This document shows, piece after piece, positions 31,182-40,098 of a stretch of 64,000 nucleotides of DNA; position 1 is the first letter of the stretch, and every line of letters begins with the position of its first letter. Position numbers and translations under genes: made by a program. The notes under the pieces were generated by a model. That model was not told where the DNA came from. It worked only from the letters and a program-made list of their open reading frames with translations, and did not search any database. Source of the DNA: Porphyrobacter sp. AAP82. Its GTDB lineage: Bacteria; Pseudomonadota; Alphaproteobacteria; Sphingomonadales; Sphingomonadaceae. The stretch lies in assembly GCF_000331285.1 (NCBI RefSeq), contig NZ_ANFX01000008.1, positions 124,001-188,000 on the forward strand, written 5' to 3'.

Positions 31182-33131
31182 ATGCGCCAGATGTTTGCCA
31201 CGCTCCTGCTGCTGGGCGCATCCTCGCTCGCAGCGCCGCTCGCCGCGCAGATCGCCACGCCCGAACGGCCGGTGACCGACCCCAAGACGCTCGAATCCCC
31301 GGTCAATCCCGAGGCCCGCGCGGTGCCGCTCGAAGATATCGGCAATTCGCGCGGCACCGGCGGGGTGACGTGGAGCGCTGACGGGACGCACGTGTTCCTC
31401 TCGGTCAACCTCACGGGCCGCTTCAACATCTGGCGCACCGACGCGGACGGCAGCTGGCCGCTGCAAATGACCCAGTCGGACGAAACCCAGGGCGGGCTTG
31501 CCGCTTCGCGCGATGGCAAGTGGCTCTATTTCCGGCAGGACAAGGGCGGCGATGAATATTACGACATCTACCGCGTCCCCACCAATGGCGGCGCGGTGGA
31601 GCAGGTCACCGCCACGCCCGATATCAGCGAAACCGCTCTGGTGCCGGGCGGTGCGGACGGGCTGATCGCGCTGTCGGTCAAGACCAGGAGCGAGGCGCAG
31701 GCCAACCTCGCCGTGCTCGCCCCCGACGGGACGGTGCGCGTGCTGACCGCCGAAGCCGATCCCGATTTCGCCTGGACCCCGCGGGTGTGGGCCGACGGCG
31801 GCAGGACGATCTACACCAACCGCGAGAAGATCGATTCCACCATGACCGAAATCTGGCGGGTCGACACAGGCTCGGGCAAGGCGACCAAGGTGCTCGGCAG
31901 CGAGGGCACGATCTTCTCGCTCGCCGACATCAGCCCAGACGGCACGTGGCTGGCGGTCACCACCGACATGGAGATCGGCCGCCCGCGCGCAGGCCTTTAC
32001 GACCCCGCCGGCAAGACCTGGCGATGGCTCAAGCCGATCGTCTGGGACCAATCGGCGCTGCGCTTCACCCGCGACGGCAAGGCCCTGCTGGTCGAGAGCA
32101 GCGACGATTTGCGCAGCCGGCTGGTCAGGCATGATCTGGCGAGCGGGGCGGAAACCCCGCTCAAGCTGCCGAGCGGCATCAACTTCACCGCGGGCAGCGA
32201 CCCGCGCTCGCCCGATGGCAGATCACTGCTGGTGGTCAACATGGCCGCCAACGTCACCGGCGAACTGAACCGCTACGATCTTGCCACCGACACCGTCACG
32301 CCGATCACCCGGCTCGCCCTCGCCAGCCTGCGGCCCGAAGCGCTCGCCGGCTCGCAGATGGTGACCTACACCAGCTTCGACGGAACGCGGATCAGCGCGC
32401 TGGTCACCATGCCCGCCAACCTCAAGCGCGACGGCAGCAACCCCGCGATCGTCATCCCGCACGGCGGCCCCACGGGCAAGACCGACGACTATTTCGACGA
32501 TGTCGCCGCGGCTCTCGCAAGTCGGGGCTACATCATCATCGCCCCCAACTTCCGCGGCTCGACGGGCTACGGCAAGGATTTTCAGGCGGCCACTTACAAC
32601 GATCTGGGCGGCGGCGACCTCAAGGACACCATCGCCGCCAAGCAGTTTCTCGTCGCCAGCGGCTATGTCGATCCGGGCCGCGTCGGCATCTTCGGCGGCT
32701 CCTACGGCGGGTTCATGACGCTGATGGCGATCGGCAAGGCGCCGGACGAATTCGCCGCCGGGGTGCAGTGGTTCGGCATCATCAACTGGCGCACCATGTA
32801 CCGCGACATGGACGAGGTCTTGAAAGCCTATCTGCGCAGCCTGATGGGCACGCCCGAGGACAACCCCGAAGGCTATGACCGCGCCTCCCCCCTCACCTAC
32901 ATCGCCAACGCCAAGGCGCCGCTGCTCAGCCTCCAGGGCGAGAACGACATCCGCGTGCCGCGCGGCCAGGCGCAGGAGGTCGAGGACATCTTGAAGGCCA
33001 AGGGGCGCACGGTCGAGACGGTGTTCTACCCGCTCGAAGGCCACGGCTTCAGGAAGCGCGAGAACCAGCTCGATTCGCTCAGGCGCACGGTCGAATGGTT
33101 CGACCGCTACCTCAAGCCCGCCGCCAGATAG
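31182..33131 (+). CDS. S9 family peptidase (DPP/acylaminoacyl-peptidase type), exported
   Basis: A protein of 649 residues with a short signal peptide (MRQMFATLLLLGASSLAAPLAAQ). A WD40-like beta-propeller spans about residues 60-380 (for example GGVTWSADGTHVFLSVNLTG). The alpha/beta-hydrolase domain has IPHGGPTGKTDDYFDD (oxyanion region), GGSYGGFMTLMAIG (nucleophile Ser), GENDIRVPRGQAQEV (Asp) and EGHGFRKREN (His). GGGAGG-like GGGGGAGG precedes the ATG. Probably a periplasmic peptidase degrading oligopeptides. It differs clearly in sequence from the 5.4-7.4 kb paralogue. Confidence 0.9.
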   Translation: MRQMFATLLLLGASSLAAPLAAQIATPERPVTDPKTLESPVNPEARAVPLEDIGNSRGTGGVTWSADGTHVFLSVNLTGRFNIWRTDADGSWPLQMTQSDETQGGLAASRDGKWLYFRQDKGGDEYYDIYRVPTNGGAVEQVTATPDISETALVPGGADGLIALSVKTRSEAQANLAVLAPDGTVRVLTAEADPDFAWTPRVWADGGRTIYTNREKIDSTMTEIWRVDTGSGKATKVLGSEGTIFSLADISPDGTWLAVTTDMEIGRPRAGLYDPAGKTWRWLKPIVWDQSALRFTRDGKALLVESSDDLRSRLVRHDLASGAETPLKLPSGINFTAGSDPRSPDGRSLLVVNMAANVTGELNRYDLATDTVTPITRLALASLRPEALAGSQMVTYTSFDGTRISALVTMPANLKRDGSNPAIVIPHGGPTGKTDDYFDDVAAALASRGYIIIAPNFRGSTGYGKDFQAATYNDLGGGDLKDTIAAKQFLVASGYVDPGRVGIFGGSYGGFMTLMAIGKAPDEFAAGVQWFGIINWRTMYRDMDEVLKAYLRSLMGTPEDNPEGYDRASPLTYIANAKAPLLSLQGENDIRVPRGQAQEVEDILKAKGRTVETVFYPLEGHGFRKRENQLDSLRRTVEWFDRYLKPAAR

Positions 33132-33137
33132 CCAGCC

Positions 33138-33644
33138 TCACAGCCCCTTCTTGCGCGCGCGCAACTTCGCGAGGCGCACCGCTGCGCTGTCAAGCCCCGG
33201 GGTGCCGGGCACGATGATCGGATCGAAGCTGTTGCCCGATGCGCTGCCGATCCCGGCGACCTGCTGGCCGGCGACAAAGGAGTTCTGCCAGGCGGCGAGG
33301 CGGTAGGCGCGTTCGGCCTTGTCCCAATCCTGCGCCACCCCGCGCCCCTCCTCGAAGCGGATACCCAGTTCGAGCAGCGCGGGCTTGTGGTCCATCCCCG
33401 CGAGCCTCGCGAGATGCGCAAGCGGGAGGTGATCGCACACGACATTCACCTGCGTGCCGTCCGCCTGCTTCCACGGACAGCCCCCGGCCAGCGCCGGGCC
33501 CGAAGCCAGCGCCCGATCGAGCCGCGCCTGTTCCTCGGCGGTCACCAGCGTGCGGGCGGAAATGCCCATATATTGCCGCACCGTGCACCCGCCAAGGCCC
33601 AGCGCCGTCGCTGCCACCAGCATCGCTTGCGCGATCCGCTTCAT
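33138..33644 (-). CDS. lipoprotein with Sel1-like region
   Basis: A protein of 168 residues from the ATG at 33644, giving a 20-residue signal with lipobox LGLGGC (MKRIAQAMLVAATALGLGGC). AGGGGGG lies 9 bases upstream; two ATGs a few bases earlier are alternatives. The middle has LLELGIRFEEGRGVAQDWDKAERAYRLAA in pieces of the Sel1/TPR-like pattern, a single repeat. Role unknown; probably a small envelope lipoprotein. Convergent with the S9 gene, only 6 bases between stops. Confidence 0.7.
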   Translation of the reverse strand: MKRIAQAMLVAATALGLGGCTVRQYMGISARTLVTAEEQARLDRALASGPALAGGCPWKQADGTQVNVVCDHLPLAHLARLAGMDHKPALLELGIRFEEGRGVAQDWDKAERAYRLAAWQNSFVAGQQVAGIGSASGNSFDPIIVPGTPGLDSAAVRLAKLRARKKGL

Positions 33645-33779
33645 CCCCATCATCCCCCCTAATTCGGCAATGACGCCCTGCGCGCTTGCCGTTACACCTG
33701 CGCGGCCAGAGACAATCCGCAAGGCGCATTTCCGGAGGCTGAACAACCGCCCCGGTGCCTTGCGCAAAGGGAGAGACGC

Positions 33780-34820
33780 ATGACCGAAGCCATCATCGAG
33801 CCCGATCTCAAGATCATCGATCCGCACCACCACCTGTGGGACCTGCGGCCGATGGTGCCGATGTTCCCGGAGCCGCATCACCCCTTCATCGCCGCGATCG
33901 CGCCCAACGCCTATTACACCTTCGACCAGCTCCGCGCGCACATGACCGGCGGGCACAACATCATCGCCACGGTCTTTATGGAATGCGGCGCCTTCTACAA
34001 CGGCGCCTATGGCGATGCCCTGAAGGTGGTGGGCGAGGTCGAATTCGTGAACGGCATCGCGGCGCAATCGGCTTGCGGGCTTTATGGCCCGGCGCGCTAC
34101 TGCGCGGGGATCGTGGGCCATGCGGACCTGTCGCGCGGGGCCGCTGCGGGCGCGGTGCTCGATGCGCTCGCCGCCGCCTCGCCGCGCTTTCGCGGCATCC
34201 GCCACGCCGCCGCGTGGGACAAGGACCCGGCCGTCCTTGGCGCGCCGTTCCATCACCCGCAAGGGCTCTACCGCGACACCACCTTCCGCGAGGGCTTTGC
34301 CCAGCTCGGCAAGCGCGGGCTCACCTTCGATGCCTGGCTGCTCGAACCGCAGCTGCCCGATGTGATCGACCTTGCGCGGGCCTTCCCCGATCAGCCGATC
34401 TGCCTCGACCATGTCGGAACGCCGCTCGGCATCGCCAGCTACAAGGGCACGCTTCACGAACGCTTCGACGAATGGCGCCGCAACATCAGGGAACTCGCCC
34501 GGTGCGAGAACGTGGTCGTGAAGCTCGGCGGGCTCGCCATGGCCTTTTGCGCCCTGCCCGAGGACGGGCCGGCCGCCGGCCACTCCTCCGAACACCTCGC
34601 CGCCTTGTGGCGCCCCTATATCGAGACCTGCATCGAGGCCTTCGGGCCCACCCGCGCGATGTTCGAGAGCAATTATCCGGTCGACTATTGGGGCGCGGAC
34701 TATGCGGTGCTGTGGAACGCCTTCAAGCGCGTCGCCCGCAGCGCCAGCGCGGAGGAAAAGGCGGCGCTGTTCGCCGGCACGGCGGCGCGATTCTACCGGA
34801 TCGAGGACGTGCTGGGCTGA
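33780..34820 (+). CDS. amidohydrolase family protein (TIM-barrel, amidohydro_2 type)
   Basis: A protein of 346 residues. The N-terminal metal-binding strand reads IIDPHHHLWDLRP, matching the HxHxW start of amidohydrolase-2 proteins. CLDHVGTPLG has a later His and ESNYPVDYWG the C-terminal Asp region (the family's SNFPVD). Members hydrolyse lactones or decarboxylate aromatic acids; the substrate here is not evident. RBS GGGAGA precedes the start. It ends just 14 bases before the outer edge of repeated element A. Confidence 0.85.
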   Translation: MTEAIIEPDLKIIDPHHHLWDLRPMVPMFPEPHHPFIAAIAPNAYYTFDQLRAHMTGGHNIIATVFMECGAFYNGAYGDALKVVGEVEFVNGIAAQSACGLYGPARYCAGIVGHADLSRGAAAGAVLDALAAASPRFRGIRHAAAWDKDPAVLGAPFHHPQGLYRDTTFREGFAQLGKRGLTFDAWLLEPQLPDVIDLARAFPDQPICLDHVGTPLGIASYKGTLHERFDEWRRNIRELARCENVVVKLGGLAMAFCALPEDGPAAGHSSEHLAALWRPYIETCIEAFGPTRAMFESNYPVDYWGADYAVLWNAFKRVARSASAEEKAALFAGTAARFYRIEDVLG

Positions 34821-34834
34821 GGCCCGCGCACCGC

Positions 34835-35014
34835 TTTCCTACAGCCGGGGCAACAGGCTATGACCGATGCCCGCGCGGGCGGTTCGGGCGGGTGCGCTGA
34901 AGGGATGAATCGCCGCGCCATGTGTGAACTTCGATTTTGCGCTCCAAGGCTCTGATAGAACGAACAAATATCTGTAGGATTGCAGATTTTGCAATGTGAA
35001 CTTCGTGAACTTCG
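34835..35014 (-). repeat. GAAGTTCAC intergenic element, copy A
   Basis: Read on the minus strand from 35014 to 34914, this 101-bp module begins CGAAGTTCACGAAGTTCACA, contains TCCTACAG and TATTT near its middle, and ends CGAAGTTCACACATGGCGCG. Copy B at 59504-59604 has exactly the same length, identical 20-base ends and roughly three quarters identity overall (hand alignment, no gaps). Beyond it, CTGTAGGAAA (34844-34835) is complementary to the internal TCCTACAG (34979-34972). It fills most of the gap between the amidohydrolase and nitronate monooxygenase genes. Function unknown: sRNA, cis-element or small mobile repeat. Confidence 0.8.
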
Positions 35015-35109
35015 CCCCCGCCCCCGGCCCTGTGCAAAAGAGGCTTGGCACACCCGGAACCCGCGCTAGAGACACGGGTTGATCGCAAAAGCGTTTTGAG
35101 GAGAAACCG

Positions 35110-36114
35110 ATGCCCCTTCCCGCCCCCTTCGATCGTCTGCGCCTGCCGCTGATCGGATCGCCGCTGTTCATCGTCTCCGGCCCCGAACTGGTGATCGCGC
35201 AGTGCAAGGCCGGGATCATCGGCAGCTTCCCGGCACTGAACGCGCGGCCCCAGTCGCAGCTCGACGAGTGGCTCCACCAGATCACCGAGGAACTGGCAGC
35301 GCACAACCGCGCCAACCCCGATCGCCCCGCCGCGCCCTTCGCGGTCAACCAGATCGTCCACAAGACCAACGACCGCGTCGATGCCGACATGGCCACTTGC
35401 GCAAAGTGGCAGGTGCCGATGGTCATCACCTCGCTGGGCGCGCGCGAGGATATCTACACCGCCGTGCGCAATTGGGGCGGCGTGACGATGCACGACGTCA
35501 TCAACAACCGCTTCGCGCACAAGGCGATCGAAAAGGGCGCGACCGGGCTGATCCCGGTGGCGGCGGGTGCGGGCGGGCATGCCGGCGCGCTTTCGCCCTT
35601 CGCGCTGATGCAGGAAATCCGCGAGTGGTTTGATGGTCTCGTCGCGCTGTCGGGGGCGGTCGGGCACGGGGCGACGATCCTTGCAGCCCAGGCCCTGCGC
35701 GCCGATTTCGCCTATGCCGGCAGCGCCTTCATCGCCACGAAGGAAGCGAACGCCGACCAGGCTTACAAGAACGGCATCGTCGCAGGCTCGTCGGAAGGGA
35801 TCGTCTATACCAACCTGTTCACCGGGGTGCACGGCAATTACCTGCGCTCCTCGATCGAGGCGGCGGGGATGGACCCCGACAACCTGCCCGAAAGCGATCC
35901 GAGCAAGATGAATTTCGGCAGCGGCGGCAACACCAAGGCCAAGGCGTGGAAGGACATCTGGGGATCGGGCCAGGGGATCGGAACGATCAAGGAGGTCGGC
36001 ACGGTCGAGGATCTGGTCGCCCGCTTCGAGCGCGAATATCACGCGGCCAAGGCGCGGCTTGCGGCCAATTCGGGCTATGCCTCATGGGCAGCGCTGGCCG
36101 AGGCGGCGGAGTAG
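35110..36114 (+). CDS. nitronate monooxygenase (2-nitropropane dioxygenase family)
   Basis: A protein of 334 residues. The N-terminal LPLIGSPLFIVSGPELVIAQCKAG forms the first FMN-barrel strand. GLIPVAAGAGGHAGALSPFALM provides the phosphate-binding and active-site region, and AYAGSAFIATKEANADQAYK follows. Class I enzymes oxidise alkyl nitronates with FMN; some members are acyl-carrier enoyl reductases or of unknown role. RBS GAGGAG lies 6 bases before the ATG. The upstream gap contains repeated element A in the opposite direction. Confidence 0.88.
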   Translation: MPLPAPFDRLRLPLIGSPLFIVSGPELVIAQCKAGIIGSFPALNARPQSQLDEWLHQITEELAAHNRANPDRPAAPFAVNQIVHKTNDRVDADMATCAKWQVPMVITSLGAREDIYTAVRNWGGVTMHDVINNRFAHKAIEKGATGLIPVAAGAGGHAGALSPFALMQEIREWFDGLVALSGAVGHGATILAAQALRADFAYAGSAFIATKEANADQAYKNGIVAGSSEGIVYTNLFTGVHGNYLRSSIEAAGMDPDNLPESDPSKMNFGSGGNTKAKAWKDIWGSGQGIGTIKEVGTVEDLVARFEREYHAAKARLAANSGYASWAALAEAAE

Positions 36115-36185
36115 GGGTCCTGCGTTCCCCTTCGGGCCCAGCGCGAAGGGAAAGCGATGCCGAGGCGCCGCGCGGGCTTGATCGT

Positions 36186-36214
36186 GCGCCTTGCTGCCGG
36201 GGTGAGCAAGGCGC
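36186..36214 (-). terminator. 10-bp hairpin after the AHH gene
   Basis: GCGCCTTGCT (36186-36195) pairs perfectly with AGCAAGGCGC (36205-36214), starting 3 bases beyond the stop of the AHH gene in a convergent gap. No T-run; terminator role is tentative. Confidence 0.45.
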
Positions 36215-36216
36215 GC

Positions 36217-36735
36217 TCAATCCTCCGTCCACAGCATCCCGGCCATCGCGTCGAGCTCGGCGAAGTCGAAGCCGGTGCCGAGCGGGTCCTTGCGGCTCAG
36301 CACCAGGCGGCGGCGCTCGGCGAGGAGCTGGCGGCGCAGCGCGGCCTGGAGCAGGTGGAGCCGCATCAGCGCCTCGACCAGCGCGGCCTCCTCGTCGTGG
36401 AGGCGGACCTGCGCCCAGCGCGCCTTGATCCGGCCGACGCGGGCGATCATCACCTCGTTGTAGCGCGGGTGGGGTCCGCGGTGGAGCGGCATGCCGCTGC
36501 GCACCGAGGCGGCTTCGGTGGCGGGCAGCAGCAGCCCGTTGCGGCGGAAGTCGTCGAAGCCGACATTGACGCGGCCGACCTCGGCGAACATCCGGCCGAA
36601 GCAGCGCTGCGAGAGGAGCTGGCGGGGGAGCAGGTGGTGGCGCTGGAGGCCGGGGTTGTATTCAGGCGTGCCCCGCGCGTTGACCGAGCGGAAGGTGATG
36701 ATCGTAAGGCTGTGTGTTTGATCCCAATTGCGCAT
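36217..36735 (-). CDS. AHH-type HNH/Endo VII superfamily nuclease-like protein
   Basis: A protein of 172 residues. YNPGLQRHHLLPRQLL near residues 26-41 carries the paired His block of the AHH nuclease family (usual form AHHIIP), followed by NVGFDDFRRNGLLLPATEAA and MPLHRGPHPRYNEVM with a further His pair, as in HNH-fold nucleases. In other bacteria AHH domains often occur as toxin tips; here it is a free-standing cytosolic-looking protein without a signal peptide. It starts 2 bases after the upstream unknown gene and is presumably co-expressed with it. Confidence 0.72.
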   Translation of the reverse strand: MRNWDQTHSLTIITFRSVNARGTPEYNPGLQRHHLLPRQLLSQRCFGRMFAEVGRVNVGFDDFRRNGLLLPATEAASVRSGMPLHRGPHPRYNEVMIARVGRIKARWAQVRLHDEEAALVEALMRLHLLQAALRRQLLAERRRLVLSRKDPLGTGFDFAELDAMAGMLWTED

Positions 36736-36737
36736 GC

Positions 36738-37592
36738 CTACTCACGCCACACGCTGATGAGCGCACGGCTGCGAGAGGGGCGCAGCACGAGACGCGAACC
36801 GTCGGGGGCGATGATGCGGTCATCCCCGGCCAGCCCGCCGGCGAGCACGAGGTGGTTGACGAGACGGATGCCGAGCCGCGTCGCCGCGACGCGGTCGGCG
36901 CTGAGCGGGGGTTCGATGCGCAGCTCCTGCCCGATCCAGAAGGCAAGGCCGACACTTTCGAGCGCGGCATCGGGTGTCTCGGCAAAGGCGGTAAGGCCGA
37001 GCGCGGGGAACGGTCCGCCATCGAGCCAGGCGCTGGTCACGGATTCGAAGTATCGCTGTCCGATCGCCGTGGCCGCCGGCCCCCAGCCCACGGCGAGCAC
37101 GTCCTCGAACTGGCGCACGATATCGCACCCCAGCGCCAAGAGCTCGCGCATCAGCGGCAGGCTGCCGGCCCCTTCGGCGAGATGCGGGCCGGGGCGCAGG
37201 ACCATGGCTTCGAAGTCGTCACTCGAGGGAAGAACCGGAAGATCGAAGCGGTGCAGGAACACAGGAAAGGCGCTGGCAGGCCCCGGGGCAAGCCCGCTGA
37301 GATCGAAGGTCAGTCCGTCACGCAGCAGTTCGAGCCATTCAAGCTGGCCGGGCCACAAAGCGCCCTCGTGCCGGGCCCGCGGGTCGCCGCTGCTGGCCTG
37401 GTCCGCGGGCGCATGGGATGCGGCCGGGGGTACGCTGCCTTCACCTGGCGCCTCGCCCGGCGCCGGATCATGGCTGACGCTGACTGCGGGCAACCGGCCC
37501 GCAAATGCCCTGACCGCATGCCGGTCCGGCCGCTTGCCCTTGGCAAACAGCAGATGCAGCTCGGCGTGATGAGCGCGCTGCGACTGTGAAAT
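36738..37592 (-). CDS. uncharacterised protein, partner of the AHH gene, probable ATT start
   Basis: About 284 residues if translation starts at ATT (37592-37590). In that frame the first stop upstream is at about 37607, and between it and the TTG at about 37493 there is no ATG, GTG or TTG. Yet the frame reads like protein (AHHAELHLLFAKGKRPDRHA). GGAGGG lies about 9 bases before the ATT. The TTG gives the fallback 251-residue form starting at PAVSVSHDP. No known domain recognised. The C-terminal half is alternating hydrophobic (LGIRLVNHLVLAGGLAGDD). It is tightly coupled to the AHH gene and could be its regulator or inhibitor; that is a guess. Confidence 0.55.
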   Translation of the reverse strand: MSQSQRAHHAELHLLFAKGKRPDRHAVRAFAGRLPAVSVSHDPAPGEAPGEGSVPPAASHAPADQASSGDPRARHEGALWPGQLEWLELLRDGLTFDLSGLAPGPASAFPVFLHRFDLPVLPSSDDFEAMVLRPGPHLAEGAGSLPLMRELLALGCDIVRQFEDVLAVGWGPAATAIGQRYFESVTSAWLDGGPFPALGLTAFAETPDAALESVGLAFWIGQELRIEPPLSADRVAATRLGIRLVNHLVLAGGLAGDDRIIAPDGSRLVLRPSRSRALISVWRE

Positions 37593-37710
37593 CGTGCCGG
37601 CTCCCTCCTAAGTGGCAGGTAAGATGCCATTTCCCTGTCATCCATTTGGCGCGTTTGCCGAAACTCGTCGAGTCCCCAAACGGCACACCTGTCCCGTTTT
37701 GGATCAATCT

Positions 37711-38199
37711 CTAATAGAGGCCGAGCCGCAAGCCTTCCGCCAGAGCCGCGCCGGTTTCGCGGGCCTGCACGAGCGCCTGCGCAGGAAGCGATTTGGGTGC
37801 GGCGATCGCCTCGGGGGTCTGCGCTCCGAGATTGACGATCACCGCAAGCGCAACCCGTTTCAGCCGCCATCCGGTCGCGATCCGGTCGATCTGGCGCTGC
37901 GCCCCTTCCCCGTCCGATCCGGCCGCGATCAGCGTGGCATAGGGCCGCCCCTCGACCCGCCCGAGCAGCGGGTAGTAGGCAAGGTCGAAGGCCTCCTTCA
38001 TCAGCCCGCTGATGCTGCCGAGGTTTTCCGGGCAGACGAAAAGAAAACCATCGGCGGCAAGGAGCATCGCGGGTTCGGCCTCGGCCGCGCCGACCAGCCA
38101 CGCCGCGCTCCCCGCGCCATCGGCCGCCGCCCGGGCAAGCGCCTCGCTCGCGCCGGTGCGGCTATGCCACAGGATCAGCAGGCGAGGTTCCCGGTCCAT
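37711..38199 (-). CDS. flavodoxin-like NAD(P)H-dependent FMN reductase
   Basis: A protein of 162 residues from the ATG at 38199; the long upstream extension of the frame is antisense to recJ and was discarded. LLILWHSRTGASEALARAA is the FMN-phosphate loop of flavodoxin-fold proteins, and FLFVCPENLGSISGLMKEAFD corresponds to the second flavin-binding loop of FMN reductases. It probably reduces FMN or quinones in the cytosol. It is divergent from recJ, the starts about 85 bases apart. Confidence 0.8.
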   Translation of the reverse strand: MDREPRLLILWHSRTGASEALARAAADGAGSAAWLVGAAEAEPAMLLAADGFLFVCPENLGSISGLMKEAFDLAYYPLLGRVEGRPYATLIAAGSDGEGAQRQIDRIATGWRLKRVALAVIVNLGAQTPEAIAAPKSLPAQALVQARETGAALAEGLRLGLY

Positions 38200-38283
38200 C
38201 GCCGCCCAGGCTTCCGCGCGCGCCTGTCGATTGTCAACCGCGCCCATCTGCCCTTCGCCGGGGCATTGCGCTATCGGCAGGCC

Positions 38284-40098
38284 ATGTCCACCCGCCCGCT
38301 TGCCTCCTCCTCCGGTATCGGCGCCACCGTGCTTGGCGTTGCCGCCTCGCTTTCGGGCAAGGCGTGGCGGTGGCGCGGGGGGAACATGGAGCTTGGCGAG
38401 GACGCGGCCGGCGGCATCGGCACCCTTGACCATACGATCCTCGATCAGCTGCTGCTGACCCGCGGCGTCGCCGAGGACGATCTCGCCCGCCACGCTGCGC
38501 CGACCTTGCGTGCTTTCCTGCCCGACCCTTCGACCTTCCGCGACATGGACACCGCCGCCGCGCGCCTCGCCGATGCGGTCACCGCGCAAGAGCGGGTGAC
38601 GATCTACGGCGACTACGATGTCGACGGGGCGACCAGCGCCGCATTGCTGGTCGAACTGCTGCGCCAGCTCGGGCTTGCGGCGGACTACTACATCCCCGAC
38701 CGCCTCCTCGAAGGCTATGGCCCCACCGGCGAAGCGCTGGTCAAGCTGGCGCAGAGCGGATCGCAGCTGATCGTCACCGTCGATTGCGGGGCGATGGCGC
38801 ACGAGGCACTGGGCATGGCCCGCGATGCCGGTGTCGACGTGATCGTGGTCGACCACCACAAATGCGCCGCCGACCTGCCACCCGCGCATGCGCTGGTCAA
38901 CCCCAACCGCCTCGACGAGAGCGACCTTGGCGCGGCGCATGGCCATCTGGCGGCGGTGGGCGTGGCCTTCCTGCTCGGCATCGCACTGGTCCGCACGCTG
39001 CGCGCGCGCGGCTGGTTCAAGGACCGGCGCGAGCCGGAACTGATTGGCCTCCTCGACCTCGTCGCCCTCGGCACAGTGGCGGACGTCGCAGCGCTCCACG
39101 GCCTCAACCGCGCCTTCGTTGCGCAAGGGCTGAAGGTCCTCGCCCGTCGGACACGGATCGGGATGGCAGCGCTGATGGACGCAAGCCGCCTCGCCCGCGC
39201 GCCGCAATGCAGCGATCTCGGCTTCGCGCTCGGCCCGCGCATCAATGCCGGCGGACGGATCGGCGAATCGACTTTGGGCGTGCGCCTGCTCACCACCACC
39301 GATCCCGAAGAAGCCCGCGCCATCGCCGCCCAGCTCTCGCAACTGAACGAGGAGCGCCGCGCGATCGAGGCACAAGTGCAGGAGGCGGCCGAGGCGCAGC
39401 TTGCCGGCCAGCACAACATGGCTGTGCAGGTCTTGAGCGGATATGGCTGGCACCCCGGCGTGATCGGCATCGTCGCCGGGCGCATCAAGGAGAAGACCGG
39501 CAAGCCTGCGGTCGTGATCGCGCTCGAGGCGGAACAGGGCAAGGGCTCGGGCCGTTCGATCAGCGGGGTGGACCTTGGCGCCGCCATCATCGCCGCGCGC
39601 GAGGCCGGGTTGCTGGTCGCGGGCGGCGGCCACGCGATGGCGGCGGGCCTCACCATCGAACCGGCCCGCCTCGCCCAATTCGCCGCCTTCCTCGATGAAC
39701 GTCTTGCCCGCGATGTCGAGCGCGCGCGCGCCGGGGCCGCCATGCTGCTCGACCTTGCGCTCGCGCCGGGCGGACTGACGCCTGTGCTGGTGGAGACGCT
39801 CGAGGCGGCCGGGCCCTATGGCGTCGGCTGGCCGGCGCCGCGCATCGCGGTGGGTCCGGTCAGGATCGTCAAGGCGGAAATCGTCGGCAAGGATCACCTG
39901 CGCCTCATCGCCAGCGGCAATGATGGCAAGAGCTTCAAGGCGATCGCTTTCCGTGCGGCGGAGACCGAGATGGGCCAGACCCTGCTCCACCGCCACCAGG
40001 GGCGCCGCTTCCACCTCGCCGGCCGCGCCAAGATCGACGACTGGGGCAATCGCCCGGCGGCCGAATTGCAGCTCGATGATGCCGCTTTCGCCGATTGA
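38284..40098 (+). CDS. recJ: single-stranded-DNA-specific exonuclease RecJ
   Basis: A protein of 604 residues from the ATG at 38284. DHH-superfamily motifs are visible: YGDYDVDGATSAALL (motif I), TVDCGAMAHEAL (motif II), VVVDHHKCAADLPPA (the DHH motif) and VALGTVADVAAL (motif IV). The DHHA1 motif is present as VAGGGHAMAAGLTI. RecJ degrades ssDNA 5' to 3' in RecF-pathway recombination and mismatch repair with Mn/Mg. The second half has the OB-like domain, including LILE-like LRLIASGNDGKSFKAIAFRA. Length is typical. Confidence 0.96.
   Translation: MSTRPLASSSGIGATVLGVAASLSGKAWRWRGGNMELGEDAAGGIGTLDHTILDQLLLTRGVAEDDLARHAAPTLRAFLPDPSTFRDMDTAAARLADAVTAQERVTIYGDYDVDGATSAALLVELLRQLGLAADYYIPDRLLEGYGPTGEALVKLAQSGSQLIVTVDCGAMAHEALGMARDAGVDVIVVDHHKCAADLPPAHALVNPNRLDESDLGAAHGHLAAVGVAFLLGIALVRTLRARGWFKDRREPELIGLLDLVALGTVADVAALHGLNRAFVAQGLKVLARRTRIGMAALMDASRLARAPQCSDLGFALGPRINAGGRIGESTLGVRLLTTTDPEEARAIAAQLSQLNEERRAIEAQVQEAAEAQLAGQHNMAVQVLSGYGWHPGVIGIVAGRIKEKTGKPAVVIALEAEQGKGSGRSISGVDLGAAIIAAREAGLLVAGGGHAMAAGLTIEPARLAQFAAFLDERLARDVERARAGAAMLLDLALAPGGLTPVLVETLEAAGPYGVGWPAPRIAVGPVRIVKAEIVGKDHLRLIASGNDGKSFKAIAFRAAETEMGQTLLHRHQGRRFHLAGRAKIDDWGNRPAAELQLDDAAFAD

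Noticed and set aside
34995-35014. GTTCACGAAGTTC in the repeated intergenic element considered as a LexA site
   Set aside because: The two GTTC half-sites are 5 bases apart, not 7, and neither neighbouring gene is an SOS gene. The true boxes at 53861 and 56741 fit exactly.
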